From Gordionus sp. m RMFG-2023 (taxonomy: Eukaryota > Nematomorpha > Gordioida > Chordodea > Parachordodidae), in the NCBI RefSeq assembly GCF_954871325.1, contig NC_088778.1:22863120-22927119 (forward strand): a stretch of 64,000 nt of DNA. The letters run 5' to 3'. Shown here piece by piece: positions 1 through 12,263 of this stretch; position 1 is the first letter of the stretch; every line of letters starts with the position of its first letter. Below the pieces are notes generated by a model. It was not told the DNA's origin. It made no database searches and saw only the letters and a program-made list of their open reading frames with translations. The position numbers and the translations under genes are program-made.

Positions 1-729
1 TCGTATAGGAATGTCTGTAATTTTGCAAAAATTAGATCCATATTTAATTCCCATAGATATCTTAGAATTTTCAAGTAAATAGTTTATTTTGGAATATTTT
101 TGACATAGCTAAACCAATATAATTATACCTATTGTATTTTATATGAGCTGTTCCATATTATAGCATGCGACTCAGCCACCTATTTTATTTTTCATAATCA
201 ATTTAAAAATATTATAATTAGATCAGAAAGAAAGTTATAACTATGGCTTTTATTTTACAGATATTAAGGGTTAAGGCATAAAAAAATGTTTACCTTTTTG
301 GGTATTTAAATTATTAATTAAAAACTAAATGAAATAGTATATATATATGAGATAACAAGATTAAGCATTTTATGTTAAATATGAGGTTTAGAACTAGATT
401 TTAATAATCTTAATTTATATAAATTTTTTAAAATATTTTTTTATTAACAGATTATTTACTGAATAATTTGCTTATCAAACAAATATCAAAAATTAGCATA
501 AATAATATGCCTAAAAAATTTAATATTTTGATGCAGGCTAACAGCTTTTTAAACATTGTTTTATAACATTTAAAGGCACAATAATCGACTTATGAATAAT
601 ATAAATATTTTAAGATGTTTTTTATAAAAAAAATCCAGATTTGTTCAAAGCCCTGCATAGAATAGCAAATTTAAACAACAAATGGTTAGGACATGAGAAA
701 TATAATATTTTAATTTTATAAATAATTAT
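1..729. other. A+T-rich stretch, nothing recognised
   Basis: No open frame, splice-bordered exon or terminal inverted repeat could be recognised here. The stretch is low-complexity A+T-rich DNA ahead of a hAT-type element. Confidence 0.5.
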
Positions 730-1454
730 TAAGGTTGTGCCTATATTAAATATCCAATCGGCACCGATATTTAAAGTTATCCATTAATATCGGATCGGGC
801 CGATACCTATAAAAACCGATCTGATCTTTTTACTTTTCTTTTTTTTGTTACTTTATGTTATGTATATTTATTTTACATTATTATAAAATTTCTAAATAAT
901 ATGCAAATGCACAACAGCTCCTATATTTTTATATTTTTTAAAATAGATTTATAGCATTTTAAAAGTTTTTTTTATAGAAATAGAAAGTAACACCCAAAGT
1001 TTTATTTATTTTGAATCTTTTTAAATAATAACGCCAATTTTGTTATTTATACTTTAAATAAAAGAATTTTTTAAAATATGGTATCTGAATTATGGAAAAG
1101 ATAATTTTGCAAAATGTGTTGCGGAATTCTAATTTCACGGGGAGGAATTATTTATTAAAAAAATTATAATTTTATATTATATTAAATATTACAATTTTAT
1201 AATTCATACCAACATAAAATTGATATATTATTATATATATATTTTTTTTTCTCCTATAATTAATTTTTTTTCAATTATAGTCTTAATTGTAGAAATAAAA
1301 AAGTTAAATTAAATGCATAATTTATTTTTTGCATAAAAAATATTAATTTCTTTTAGTTCAAAGGGGGGTGGTTAAAAATCTATATAAATATTGGTATTGC
1401 TGGTTTTAAATTAATATTGGAACGATGAAAAATATGTAGATCGGCACAGCCCTA
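730..1454. mobile_element. Non-autonomous hAT-type element (about 725 bp)
   Basis: The left end reads TAAGGTTGTGCC and the right end GGCACAGCCCTA, a 12-bp inverted pair with two mismatches. The flanking 8-mers ATAATTAT (722-729) and ATAATAAT (1455-1462) differ at one base and look like an 8-bp target duplication, as hAT elements make. The interior next to the left end has GATCGG/CCGATA-type subterminal motifs. No transposase reading was found. The hAT label is inference from TIR form and duplication length. Confidence 0.55.
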
Positions 1455-1462
1455 ATAATAAT

Positions 1463-2882
1463 TTACCTTGACCTGCTCAGAACTTACTCCAGCTTAGCCC
1501 ATTTTTCTTGAACCTGAACTAGATGTTTTTTAAAACTCAAACTTGACACAAATAAAAATTGGTTTAAACCCCTAATAAAAAACTCTTTTTAAGATAAATT
1601 TGTGTTATTCAGATCTGGATTCTTAATTTGTTTCTTTTTTTAAAAACATGTGATTGGTAATAATATTTGTGCCTCCAGAAAATAAACACACAGGGTTAGA
1701 AGAGCCCAGAGTAGATAAAATATTTGACCATTGGTATAAACAGGAAATCACACCTATACAACTTCCACCATTATATTAGGTTTAACTACTGAGTCTCATA
1801 GTGCATCCTTATCTTAATTTTTCTTGCTTAATTACAGTTCTGGCAAAATATCATCAATTATTTAAGATATTTCCTCTCATTCTGATTGCAAAATTAAATA
1901 CCTAATCTTCAATAAAGGGTTTGACAAATTTTCCAAAAATATGAAATCTATCATAATAATAGCCCTTAATCATGAAATTGAATGTCTAATTTACAAAAAA
2001 CAACGGAGTTGGTATTAAAATATAAAATAATAATAAATATTTTAAAATTAAAAGATAGGAAAAAACAATAAAATGAATGAAAGAATACACAAAAAAAGGT
2101 TTATAAGTGAATATTGAATAAAAATCTAAAAAAAAGTATAAAAATGAACATGATCAAAATTCATTTGAAAATAAAGTATCCTATTGAAAATTTCAAAAAA
2201 ATACAAGAACCTTATATATTTAAGATACAAGTATTTGAACTATTGCCCACATCTGGGTAAGAGTAAAATTAACTTCTCAATTGTATGCCCATTGGGATGC
2301 AAAGGAGGACTTCTAATGAGTTTCTTTAGTCCTTTCAATAACTTAAGTTTGCCATCCGTTTTTCATCCATGTATATATAAAATTTTTTAAAAAAATGCGA
2401 GTTTAAAATTAAGGTATAAGACAGAAAAAGCAATCAAATATGAATTATTTTTCCCAGGAATGATAGAACGAGTTGAAGTTTCGAGCTTATAATCATCCTA
2501 GATTGAAAAGACATAAACATATTGAATTGTCCTAAGAAAAAACGGCTTTATTTTTTATGCATCGATGGTTAAAATTGAAGAAACACATGCATATTTTTTT
2601 GTATTAAAAGAATTATTTATAATTCTATGAAATGGAACTAAAAATTTATTTTTACAAACTTTTAAAATTATTATTGAAGTATCAAAATACAAAAATAGGA
2701 AAATAAACAATTTAATACATAACAATTATAATTTAAATTTTTTAAAAAATTAAGAATTCGGTTATCAACAATCTTCTAACGATGATACTAATGGCAGTTT
2801 TAAAAAGGTTTCTTTTTATTTTAAAAATAAAATGAAATTGTATTTATCATAAGAAAAATAATTTACTATTATTTAATTTCAG
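1463..2882. other. Gene-free stretch upstream of first visible coiled-coil exon
   Basis: No supported exon was found. The reading frame at 2184-2390 has no family resemblance and no good splice context. Upstream exons of the coiled-coil gene that begins at 2883 may lie here unrecognised or outside the window. Confidence 0.4.
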
Positions 2883-3104
2883 AAATATATTGATAACGAG
2901 GTGATCATCAAATTATTGAGCGAAAAAATTGGTCGTAAAAACAAAAGACATAAATACAAAGAGTTTATGCGATCTTTGGCTAAAAATCAAATTGATGATG
3001 CTGATGGGTCATCCGTTCCTGATATAAATCAATGTTTACGATTTGATAGAAGGGATATAAAGTGTAAATGTTTAGATTCCCTTGATAACAAATCTGAGTT
3101 GAAG
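2883..3104 (+). CDS. Coiled-coil gene, first visible exon
   Basis: Exon of 222 nt, preceded by a pyrimidine-rich TTTAATTTCAG and followed by GTAATT. It encodes 74 residues, basic near the start (GRKNKRHKYKEF) with a Cys pair late (KCKC). Phase 0 at both ends matches the next exon. Confidence 0.5.
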
Positions 3105-6100
3105 GTAATTTATAATTTTTTTATAAAAGCAATAAAAATAGGGCTTGAATTAGTGATATCAATTACTTTAAAAGTCGATTTATTATTTATTGATTGTTAG
3201 ACATCGAATTAGGTATTATAATATTTATGGTTATGTGGACATCAATACCAATATTTTCTTGTTTTTAAATAACAAAACCAATATAAAATTAGTTATTACA
3301 TTGGTTTTTTAAAATCATATTTGTTTAAAGAACAAATAACAACACAAATATCTTATATTTTTAGATTTATTTACTGAATTTTCGGCCTTGTTTTATAAAT
3401 AAGGCTAAGAAATTTCCTTATATATCTAATTTACCAAATGGTATGTTTTGTTTTATTTACCACAAAATCTATTGGTGCAGTGCAATAACGATTAGTTTAG
3501 AATGATTTTATAATTTATCGATCTCTTATTTACATTTATTATATAAATTTAGCATCTATGATAGCAATATTTTTATATCCATGGAAAATTCATTCATATC
3601 AATTATTTATTTAGGATTCAAAACTTAAATGATACCAACTCTTAAAAATTTTCAAAATAGTGTTTAATCGTATTTTGGTTAAAGAAATGTTTTCAACTTT
3701 TGCAATTATACTTTAAATTCTAACTCCTCAAAAGCATCTCTTAAACTAAGAACTTCTACTAACATGATGTTCTCCTTTAATGTTATTTTTTGCCTAATAT
3801 TATTACTGATCGACGATATTCTAACTTTTTCTATCACTCCACTATCATAAGCCGAACACTCGTTTTTTAAAATACTTAAGCGGCTTACCCAATTAATATA
3901 ACTCATTTTTCCCTTGCACAGCTGCCTTAAATAATATTAAGTTCGAATTTATAGATCTTTTTGGGTTTAAATTTTTCAATCAATATCGTTGAATTGATGA
4001 AGTCTGTGGGTGAGCATATCGATTGGAGCTTTATATAATCGTCATCCGGTAATTTCCTGGCGAACGATATCTGTAATTTTTGTATTTTGAAAAATATCCT
4101 CTAAAAATAAGTCTCCATTGCCTGAATATGACGGAAACTCAATGTTTATACTATTATCATTGTTTACCAATTGTTTCATCTTCATTTATTTTATTTAATG
4201 ATAATGTTATCTATATAACTTTATTTATATGCAATGTATTATATAAAAAAAATATAATGCAGCGATAACTATATTCTTTTTATATTGACGAGCGTTGATA
4301 GCGAATATTTTACCATCGGCGTTCATGCATTCCAAGCCTTGCACTAATTGATGTGCCATTATCATATCACCTAAATTATCATAATAAAAATGGACCCTAA
4401 ATTTTTTTTAAGGACGTTTTGTACAATTTCGCCAATATTTTCATCGTTTATGTTCTTAGTCTCATAGATGATCGAATATTTTATTAAAAGCTTGTAGCGG
4501 TATTCTGTTACCATAAATAATCTTTTAATAATAATTTAGTTATCCCAGCTCCTAAATGTCCTTTATATAATACTTTTAACATTTCATTTCTCATTTTACA
4601 TGGTATTATAATTCTGCTTTCTTTAGAAAGACAATTTTTTATCAAACTTAATTCCATCTTTATATCTTTGAAATTTTTTTCTTTATTAATTCACCTTTCG
4701 CTTTCCTAATGTTATCATTAATCTCCATTAATTCTTTGTCGACAGCAATTTCTTTCATTATCATTTTAAAATTCACTGGTATGTCCCATAATTCATTATC
4801 AACTTTTGTATCATATCTTCTGTATTCATCTGTGGTAGTCGCGAATAACCATCTGGTACAATGTTGCGGTTTCCAGCTCTATAAACTATTGTGAAATCGT
4901 GTGATCCTATCGTCAAATTCCATTTGTGTAATCTCATGGACATTGAAGTATTGTCTTTTAAACATCGGTCAAATGTACTTTCAAACACCGGTCAAATGTA
5001 CTTTCAGTCAATTACCGGCTTGCCAACTTTGATTGATAGTTTTTTATTTAACAAAATTCACAATTAAAGCCTCATCTTATTTTTATAGTCATCATTTCCA
5101 TAACTGTTTGTTACTTATCAATAACATTTTTTGTAAAATGTGTTTTATAAAGAATACTGTAGTTAAGTGTAAAAAACGGAAATTTTCTGTTTTTTAAAAA
5201 AAATTATTACTAAAATCCTTTTTGAAAATACATTCTACCAATATTTTATTACGAATTTTTTTTAATACTATTATTTTATAATTTGTTTAAAAATTTCGTT
5301 AAAAGGATATTTAAGCTTGTTTTTTTTTCGTCTTTTATGTTAGAAAAAATAATATTTATTTGTTTTTTTACATGTCTAATCTTCAGAGTTGTTAAACGCT
5401 ACTTTAAAGTAGCATTTCGCTACCGCTATCGCTATTTGTTAAAAAATGTAGCGCGCTACCGCTATCGCTATTTGCCAAAAAAAGTAGCTCGCTATTAGCT
5501 ACTATTTTTTAAAAATAGCTTTAGCTACTTTTTATAAAATAAATTTACCAACAAATATTTTATATTTTGCTTATAATGTTATTTTATAGTAAATATATAA
5601 AAATCTATAAATATTAAAATATAGTTAGTTTTGATTATAAAAAATTTATGTAATAAAAATAAATATTTATGGTAATTTGTTGCATTTTAATAATAAAATC
5701 ATTTCAATATTATCCCCAAGTCAAGAGCGACGATCAGAAAGTATAAGTTTTGCCTACTAAATAATCTCTCGACACTAGCACTTGAGAGTAAGGGCATATT
5801 TAATCTTGTATATATTATTTTAATATAAGATAGATTATCAATAATTTTATTTGCAAGTACATCTTATGTCTGGCATCCTATTATCATTTTGAGGGCTAAT
5901 GCCACAGATATTCTTTTTAAAGTGATTCCCAAATAAGCTCAAAAATATTTAATCAGATCAATTTATAAATATAAATAAGTTTAACTATCTCCCGTGGTAC
6001 ATATATATGATATCTCTGATAACTCTACTATTAGAGCATCTATCATCATTTTAAAGTTATCTGCTATTTTATTCATTAGTGTCTGGCGGCAGAAAATTGT

Positions 6101-9100
6101 TGTACCAGGGGATGGAGTTTTAATCATCATGGTAAATGATGGATTATTAACCAAGGACATTGGCTGAATTGTATAAATTATAAAATCAACAATAACTTTA
6201 TCAGCCAATTTCTGAGAAATATTGTCATTTGCATTATTAATTAATTTGGTTTGAATTGAATTAGTCTTTTTGCATATAGAGTCGCCTATACCAAAATTAT
6301 TTAGATGTTTCTCCATTTTCTTAAAACACATGAACAGTCTTATAAAATAAATATTATTTGAATGTAAAAATGACAATTTAACTTTAGGTGTTTCTTGAGG
6401 TTATAACTACTGGATTGATTTGAGGAAATATTTTTTTTTACATTTAAATAAATTTGAAGCCAGTTTTGGATTATATATTTATTTTAAAAAAATTTCAAAT
6501 CTAGGGAATGGGAAATTTGTATTATAGCTATTAAGAACATTTTCTTCCCTGTTATCTTCCATATTAATATCTTTGTCTGAATCACTTTCAACGATTTGGA
6601 TATCCATAGGCGATGACATTTTAAATTATTAACACGTGATTTAGGTTTATAATACAAATGAAAATATATTTCAATTTCAAAATAAAATAAAAATTATAAT
6701 TAATTATGATATTATATTTAAATTTTCATGTATATACTTACCTTCATTAGATTTTCAAAAGTAGCTAAGTAGCGGCTACTTAGATGCTTTCAAAAAAAGT
6801 AGCGCGCTAAAAAATTAAATAATTACAAATCTATTAGCTATAGCTACCAAAAAAGTTAGCGCGCTACTTTAACAACTCTGCTAATTTTAACTTTTGAAAA
6901 ATATTTTTTTGAATTTTTTAAGTAGAAGATTTTTGAATGGCCTGAAGATTATAGCCAAGACCATCTGAACAAAATCTTCATGTTTACATAATATTATTTA
7001 TAAACCCAAGAAAATAATTTGAACATTCTGGGAACAAATATTTCCAATTCCTTAAAAATTTTAAAAATTTCTGTTTAATTGAAATTATCAAATATTTAAA
7101 TATTTTGCTTACATACATATATAATAATTATAAGAATTTTATTTTCTAAAAACTTAAATTCCATACAAGTTTCACAAATTTCCTGCATTTTTAAAATATT
7201 TTATCTTTCTAGCTTCGTGTTGATTTTTTTTTTTAAAAATAATTTTATTTCTTTTTTTTTAAATAAAATAATTTAGATTCAAAGTCTGGAATATAAAATT
7301 TTAGAACTTGAAAAAGAACTCAATGCGAAAACTATGGAGAATATAAATTTGTCTCAAAAATTAGCACGTTCTCAGACCCAATTACACGTTAAAGAACAAG
7401 AATTCGAATCCACCAAATTGGATATGTATAAAAGATTTTTGATCACACTTTTCCAGGACCTGAAATTGGATACAAACCAAAAGGTAAATCCATTCACGAT
7501 CTAAATATTTAAAAATGTAAATGTAAAAAAGAATATTAAAAATATCATAAAAAACATACTCCAAACATTTTTATAATTTTTATTCGCTTAAAGCAAATTC
7601 CTTTTGTTACCAAGAGAAAAATCATTTACATCAAAAATTAATTTCCATAACACTAATATAAACAAAAAGCATAATCGGAAATCCAAGATTAACCCTGAAT
7701 TCATAGTGGCACGATTGCGATTTGGCCGTGATAAATACAAAATACAGTAAATATCATATCGCATTCATAGTTATCGATCGTGGGATTTGAATCGCGAAAG
7801 CAAATCGCTGCGATTTTTTTAAAAACACAAATCATTTTGTATTTATCGCGTGATTTTGAAATATTGTTTCGTTAAATACAGATTTTGGTGAAATTAGGTC
7901 AAAATTTTAGATTTAGCGCTAATTTTAAATTATTTGAAATGAATTAAATGGCTATCTTTTTTGATGATATAACTAAAGAATTAAAATTATGATTTAAGTT
8001 TAAATTTTTTTTAGAAAATAGATAAAATTGCTTTTATTCTTTCAATTAAAGAATACGAATACTTATATAATAAGCATAATTATTACTTTTTCATATTCTT
8101 CTCTTAAATCTCTCTGGAAAAATTTGGAGTGATTGTTTCATAAAAGAGAAATATTATTGAGTGTGGTTATTAATAATATCTAAATTAGAGATCTGCAAAG
8201 TTAGGCCCGGCCCGGCTCGGACCTAATTCTATTTAAAATAATCGGGCCGGGTCTAATATTTTTTAAAAATTCGGGTCGGGTCGGATTTGCAAATTTTTTT
8301 AAATATATCTAAATTTATTATCAATTTTATATTGAATTTTTTATGTAAAATAAAAAATTTTGATTTTATTTATTGAAACTAAACGCCATATAACATATGT
8401 CTTTTATTTTGAGTAATTATAAAAATTAATTTCTATATTTAAATAAATTCAGGCCGGCAAGTCGTTTTAAAAAATTTTGGAGTTTGGGCCAGACCGGCAA
8501 AACTATTTTTAAAAAAATCTCGGGCCGGGTTTAAAAAATTACGCCCGATGCAGATCACTAATCTAAATAAATATATTATTTATATTGAAGAATCTATAAC
8601 TTCTATTGAATCTCCAATTTCATGTTATAAATATCCTAAAAGAAACTCCACTGACATTCTTAATTTTTATTTATTATTTGTTTTATAGAAGAATTTAGAA
8701 GACTATTAAAATATAGAAATTTTAAAGAATAAAAAACTTGAATTTGGCATATGTATCATGTTGAGAGAAAAATTGTTTTCAATATTATCTAAAGGTAATC
8801 TTATACCCCCAACAAGAGGCTTATAACTATAGAATATCTCAGGCACAAGTGGAATGCACATTTGGTATAGAGCTAAATAGATGATCTTTGATCGTCCAAT
8901 GGATACCAAATTACAGCTAACTGAAAATATAATACAAACTTGTACATTACTCCATAACATTATTATTGATAAGGAAAAATATATTCCTTTCAACCTTAAA
9001 AAAAATTAATTTACCTCTTATATTTCCAAATTTAATAGAAACTTGTTATGCTTATATTTATAAATCCATATTATAAAAATAAATTATATATATATATCAT

Positions 9101-10353
9101 TTTTTTAAAAAAGAAATTAAATTATATCATATTTTATAAATTAAGTATATCATATTTTGTAAATATTTTATTTGTATTTTTTATATATTTTAATAAAAAT
9201 AAATTTTCTTTTAATAAAGTCTGAATTCATTATAAATTATATAAGTAGAAATATATCACTAAAAAGGCTAATACTATATAATTTTATTTTAAAAAAATCA
9301 AATAAGATATTTATATTACAATACATTTTATTTCAAATAATATAAATATCTATAATAATAATATAAATATTAAAGTGTAAAGTTGCATCTGTTAAATCAT
9401 CTCTATGTTTTTCTGTACATCTTTACAATTTTTCTCTCAACATGATACATATGTCAAATTCAAGTTTTTTATTCTTTAAAATTTCTATGGTTAGCATCTA
9501 TTCCCTTTTTTCTAATTTTAATAGTCTTCTAAATTCTTCCATTTTAAATTTTTCTATAAAACAAATAATAAATATAAATTACCAATGTCAGTAGACTTTC
9601 TTTTAGGATATTTATAACATGAAGTTGGAGATTCAATAGAAGTTATAGATTCTTCATTATATATATTTATTTAGATATTATTAATTACCAGACTCAGTAA
9701 TATCTCTCTTTTACAATCTCTCAAATTTTTCTAGAGAGTTTTAAGAGAGGAATCTGAAAAAGTAATTATTATGCTTATTATATAAGCATTAGTATTCTTT
9801 AACTGAAGGAATAAAAGCAATTTTATTTATTTTCTAAAAAAAATTTAAAATTAGCGTTAAATCTAAAATTTTGAGCACGCGATAAATACAAAATGATTTG
9901 GGTTTTTAAAAAATCGCAGCGATTCAAATCGCGCGATCGGTAACTATATGATATTTACTGTATTTTGTATTTATCACTGCTAAATCGCAATAGTGTCTCT
10001 ATGAATTCAGGGTTAAAAATATACATTAAAATTGAACAAAATCTCTTTTCATCGAATGCATTTCATAAAATATTGTCAAAAAATATTTTCGTGTCTCTCT
10101 GTTTATACAACATTTATATTTTAAAAAAAAATGGCGATAGATTCTTTTGAACAAAAGAGTGAGCAATTTTTTGCGGATAAATCTTTATGGTAACACGAGT
10201 GAAGATAATGACGAGGAAAAACCGATTAAAGACGAAGCAGTTTTTGATGACTTAAATGCCGACTTTTCGTCTTTAATTAGATTAGGAATATTTGATCCTA
10301 ATGATACTTTCATTAAATATATCAAAAGCGTTAATAATGAGCTCGATAGTTAA
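2883..10353 (+). CDS. Unidentified coiled-coil protein gene, 3' part (three exons)
   Basis: Three exons in the same phase (0/0) can be joined: 2883-3104, 7277-7483 and 10141-10353, ending in TAA. They give 74, 69 and 70 residues. The middle exon is strongly coiled-coil in character, with Leu/Glu/Lys heptad-like spacing. The last exon is acidic and ends in a short tail. The first two exons have AG before them and GTAA after them; the last has only a modest acceptor (GATAG). The 5' end of the gene is not seen, so the model is partial. I do not recognise the family; a cytoskeletal or centrosomal protein is possible only because of the coiled coil. Intron 1 holds a gypsy fossil and a hAT element, intron 2 a Harbinger element. 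An AATAAA lies near 10481. Confidence 0.5.
3700..5010 (-). mobile_element. Ty3/gypsy-type LTR retrotransposon fossil (pol fragment)
   Basis: On the minus strand, order 5' to 3', there are remnants of the end of an RNase H domain (motif DFTIVYRAGNRNIVPDGYSR), the integrase zinc-binding region and probably the part after the integrase core. This order is that of Ty3/gypsy pol. No LTRs or gag were recognised. It is clearly broken, with several breaks (roughly four or more), and looks fairly old. It lies in intron 1 of the coiled-coil gene. Confidence 0.6.
5384..6880 (-). mobile_element. Internally deleted hAT element with both ends
   Basis: Ends are CAGAGTTGTTAAACGCTAC (left) and GCTACTTTAACAACTCTG (right), inverted copies. 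The flanks CTAATCTT (5376-5383) and CTAATTTT (6881-6888) form an 8-bp target duplication with one mismatch. Subterminal GTAGCG/CGCTAC words repeat many times in both arms. On the minus strand, N-terminal hAT transposase sequence (from about 6619; motif LSEISYICTTGDS) is followed directly by the C-terminal dimerisation motif (SSASVERLFS, near 5760), so the middle of the transposase is missing. Non-autonomous. Confidence 0.78.
5985..6376 (-). pseudogene. hAT transposase N-terminal half remnant
   Basis: The 131-residue frame contains DFIIYTIQPMSLVNN and ELSEISYICTTGDS, which match the hAT pattern of a helical block (QPLSIVE-like) followed by the first catalytic Asp region (TTDSW-like). The frame stops where the internal deletion of the element begins. 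Upstream sequence from ATG 6619 continues in other frames. Confidence 0.65.
6889..7276. other. Intron sequence, nothing recognised
   Basis: A+T-rich intron DNA between the hAT element and the middle exon of the coiled-coil gene. The T-rich run near 7226-7260 may serve as polypyrimidine tract. Confidence 0.4.
7277..7483 (+). CDS. Coiled-coil gene, middle exon
   Basis: Exon of 207 nt (69 residues), bordered by TTTAG and GTAAAT. The peptide starts IQSLEYKILELEKELNAK and runs as a probable coiled coil to KLDTNQK. Its codon use and length argue for a real exon in A+T-rich DNA where stops are frequent. Confidence 0.6.
8186..8560. mobile_element. hAT-type MITE inside the Harbinger left arm
   Basis: Ends TAGAGATCTGCA (left) and TGCAGATCACTA (right) are inverted with one mismatch. 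The flanks ATCTAAAT (8178-8185 and 8561-8568) are a perfect 8-bp target duplication. Subterminal CGGGCCGGG / CCCGGCCC motifs occur at both ends around an A+T-rich core. It has no coding capacity. The same family occurs at 34016-34406. Confidence 0.85.
8800..8978 (+). pseudogene. Harbinger transposase (DDE_Tnp_4-type) C-terminal remnant
   Basis: Read on the plus strand, pieces such as RISQAQVECTFGI and DRPMDTKLQLTENIIQTC then LLHNIIIDKE match the C-terminal block of PIF/Harbinger transposases (Arg-rich helix, Val-Glu-x-x-Phe-Gly, then the helix ending LHN). The frame is interrupted between FGI and DRPMD, so it is not functional. The long minus-strand frame at 8706-8993 is its shadow. Confidence 0.65.
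10141..10353 (+). CDS. Coiled-coil gene, probable last exon
   Basis: Frame of 213 nt ending in TAA. AG at 10139-10140 gives phase 0, matching the exon that ends at 7483. The peptide is acidic (NTSEDNDEEKP) and ends YIKSVNNELDS. An alternative is a small separate gene starting at ATG 10131, but that frame stops after 20 residues. The exon begins only 128 bp beyond the Harbinger end. Confidence 0.42.
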   Translation: MLLNKRVSNFLRINLYGNTSEDNDEEKPIKDEAVFDDLNADFSSLIRLGIFDPNDTFIKYIKSVNNELDS

Positions 10354-12263
10354 TAATAATTTAACTTCTTATGATAAGATAACTTAAGATTTTTTTATAA
10401 AAATTGTTTTTTTTATTCGTGATGCTCAATATTGTTAATATTTATTTATATAATAATTATTGATATGCTTCCTATAAATCAATAAATTATTCCTAAGCTC
10501 AATGAAAAAATAGAATTGGATTAGTAGCATAACAACCTAGGGAATGGCAGAAGTGAGCTCAGCACGTTTAAATGTATACATTTTATATTTGTGCAAAACA
10601 TAAATTTTAAAGGGGGTAGTTAAAGTGTGGTAGTCTCTAAGATATTGTTATGATGATGCTTCCTTTAGCATGCCTACCAAAATGGCATTTGGACTAGGGT
10701 ATCGAAACTAATAGGTGTCAACAAAATATATATGATGATTAATTTTAAAAACCGGAACGAATATATTTATAAATCAGAAGGAACTATAAATTAATTTTAA
10801 AATATAACAGAAATGGAACTAAATCGTTTTAAAACTAGAGGAGTCCTGCAGGTTTGACACCTTGGCTTTATTAATATCTAATTAAATTGTGCTCCTACTA
10901 AATATGTTAATTTATTTATAATAAAAAATAATATTTAATTCAATTAATTTTATTGTAAATAACATGTTTATTATATCTTGTTGAGCCTAGGTTATCATAA
11001 AAATATTAAGTCATCAATTATTCCCATTCTATTTTTTGATGTTTGAATCAAGTTTCCAATATAATATCAATTAGTTTCCGGAATTCGTTCTATTATCAAA
11101 TTTAAGACGATTTTGGAAGAATAATATATCCATACATTTGATGTTTTGCTTCCTTATGTAAATAAAATTGTTCAATATTCACGAAAAATTGTCAAATTTG
11201 AAAAATATATTTTTTAAAATGGCAGCGAGCATCCTGAAATTTATAACATATAACTAGAGCTACAAACATTATTAAAAAAGTAACTCGCGTTGCTCTCCTT
11301 AAATAATAACCAATTTTGATTTGCTTTACTTTCCCACTACGTTTTTTTCGAAAATAGTAACACCCCTTTATTTTTTTTAAAGGTATCGAAATATTACTAT
11401 GAAAAAAAATTGAATAAATTGCTTTTCTTTTATTTCATAAATCGATTTTGATTATTTATTTCACAAATCCTAAAATTCAAATAAGTAAATATTTGGACAG
11501 AATTTTTTTTATTTAGGATTATTCCATAAATATATTGTTGGTAATCTAATTTTTTAAAACCTAGCGATGATTGTTTTTAAAGTTTCTGGATCGTTTAATT
11601 CTCAGCATCATTTCTGCTGGACTGAACAGTTATTCAATAGATTGCTAGGATGTCAGGGGATGTATTATATTATAAACAGATGTTTGGAAATTTAAGGTTT
11701 CTTTTCTCTAGAAAAATTTTGATAGTTTATCATCAGACATATCTTCATCGCAAAAAAGTTTTGTTTTTTAAATCTTGAAAGCCATATCACAAATTGTAAA
11801 GGTTTTTTCATTTTATTATATATCAAGAAATCTTCGAGAGCGAAATTGTCACTTAATTGTTTTGAAATATATTTATTTATATTACATGGTAGGTATAAAT
11901 TTAAAAAAAATACGTTATATTAAATTCCTCTTAATCTTTTTCAGCATATCTTTCTTATTAATACTCATTTCTATAACTGAATTTCTTAATACCATTTTAA
12001 AATTTAATAGGCTAGCCTCAAGAATTAAAATTTTTTTATATATATTTTTTAAATTTCAACCCAATATTCCGATTAATACTATATGAGATTAGAATCCAAT
12101 TTTCTTATTTGTATTCTATAAGCTGATATAACAAAAAAAGCGTTATTTATGATATGATTTAATTGTAAATGCAGATATCAAACAATGGTTTAATAGAAAG
12201 TTGTTATAGAAATAGATAGAGATATAATAGACTTAATTGACATTGGGCAAAAATTCGAATTAA
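10354..12263. other. Gene-poor stretch
   Basis: After the coiled-coil gene's stop and AATAAA near 10481, no exon or transposon end could be recognised. The frame at 11775-12086 is membrane-like only because of A+T-rich codons and shows no family motif. Confidence 0.4.

Larger units (their letters stand above)
7693..10012 (+). mobile_element. PIF/Harbinger element with very long inverted arms
   Basis: The left end CCCTGAATTCATAG and right end ATGAATTCAGGG are inverted, flanked by TTAA (7689-7692 and 10013-10016). Both arms continue as inverted copies for about 600 bp (7693-8185 plus 8569-8775 against about 9425-10012), with ATTTGAATCGC and AAATACAAAAT words recognisable in both. The central unique part has a Harbinger transposase remnant on the plus strand. 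A 375-bp hAT MITE sits in the left arm only. The TTAA flank is also piggyBac-like, but the transposase motifs are Harbinger. Confidence 0.75.

Noticed and set aside
8706-8993. 95-residue minus-strand ORF
   Set aside because: It is the antisense shadow of the Harbinger transposase remnant.
7693-10012. piggyBac assignment because of TTAA flanks and CCC ends
   Set aside because: The internal transposase remnant has Harbinger motifs (VECTFGI, DRPMDT, LLHN).
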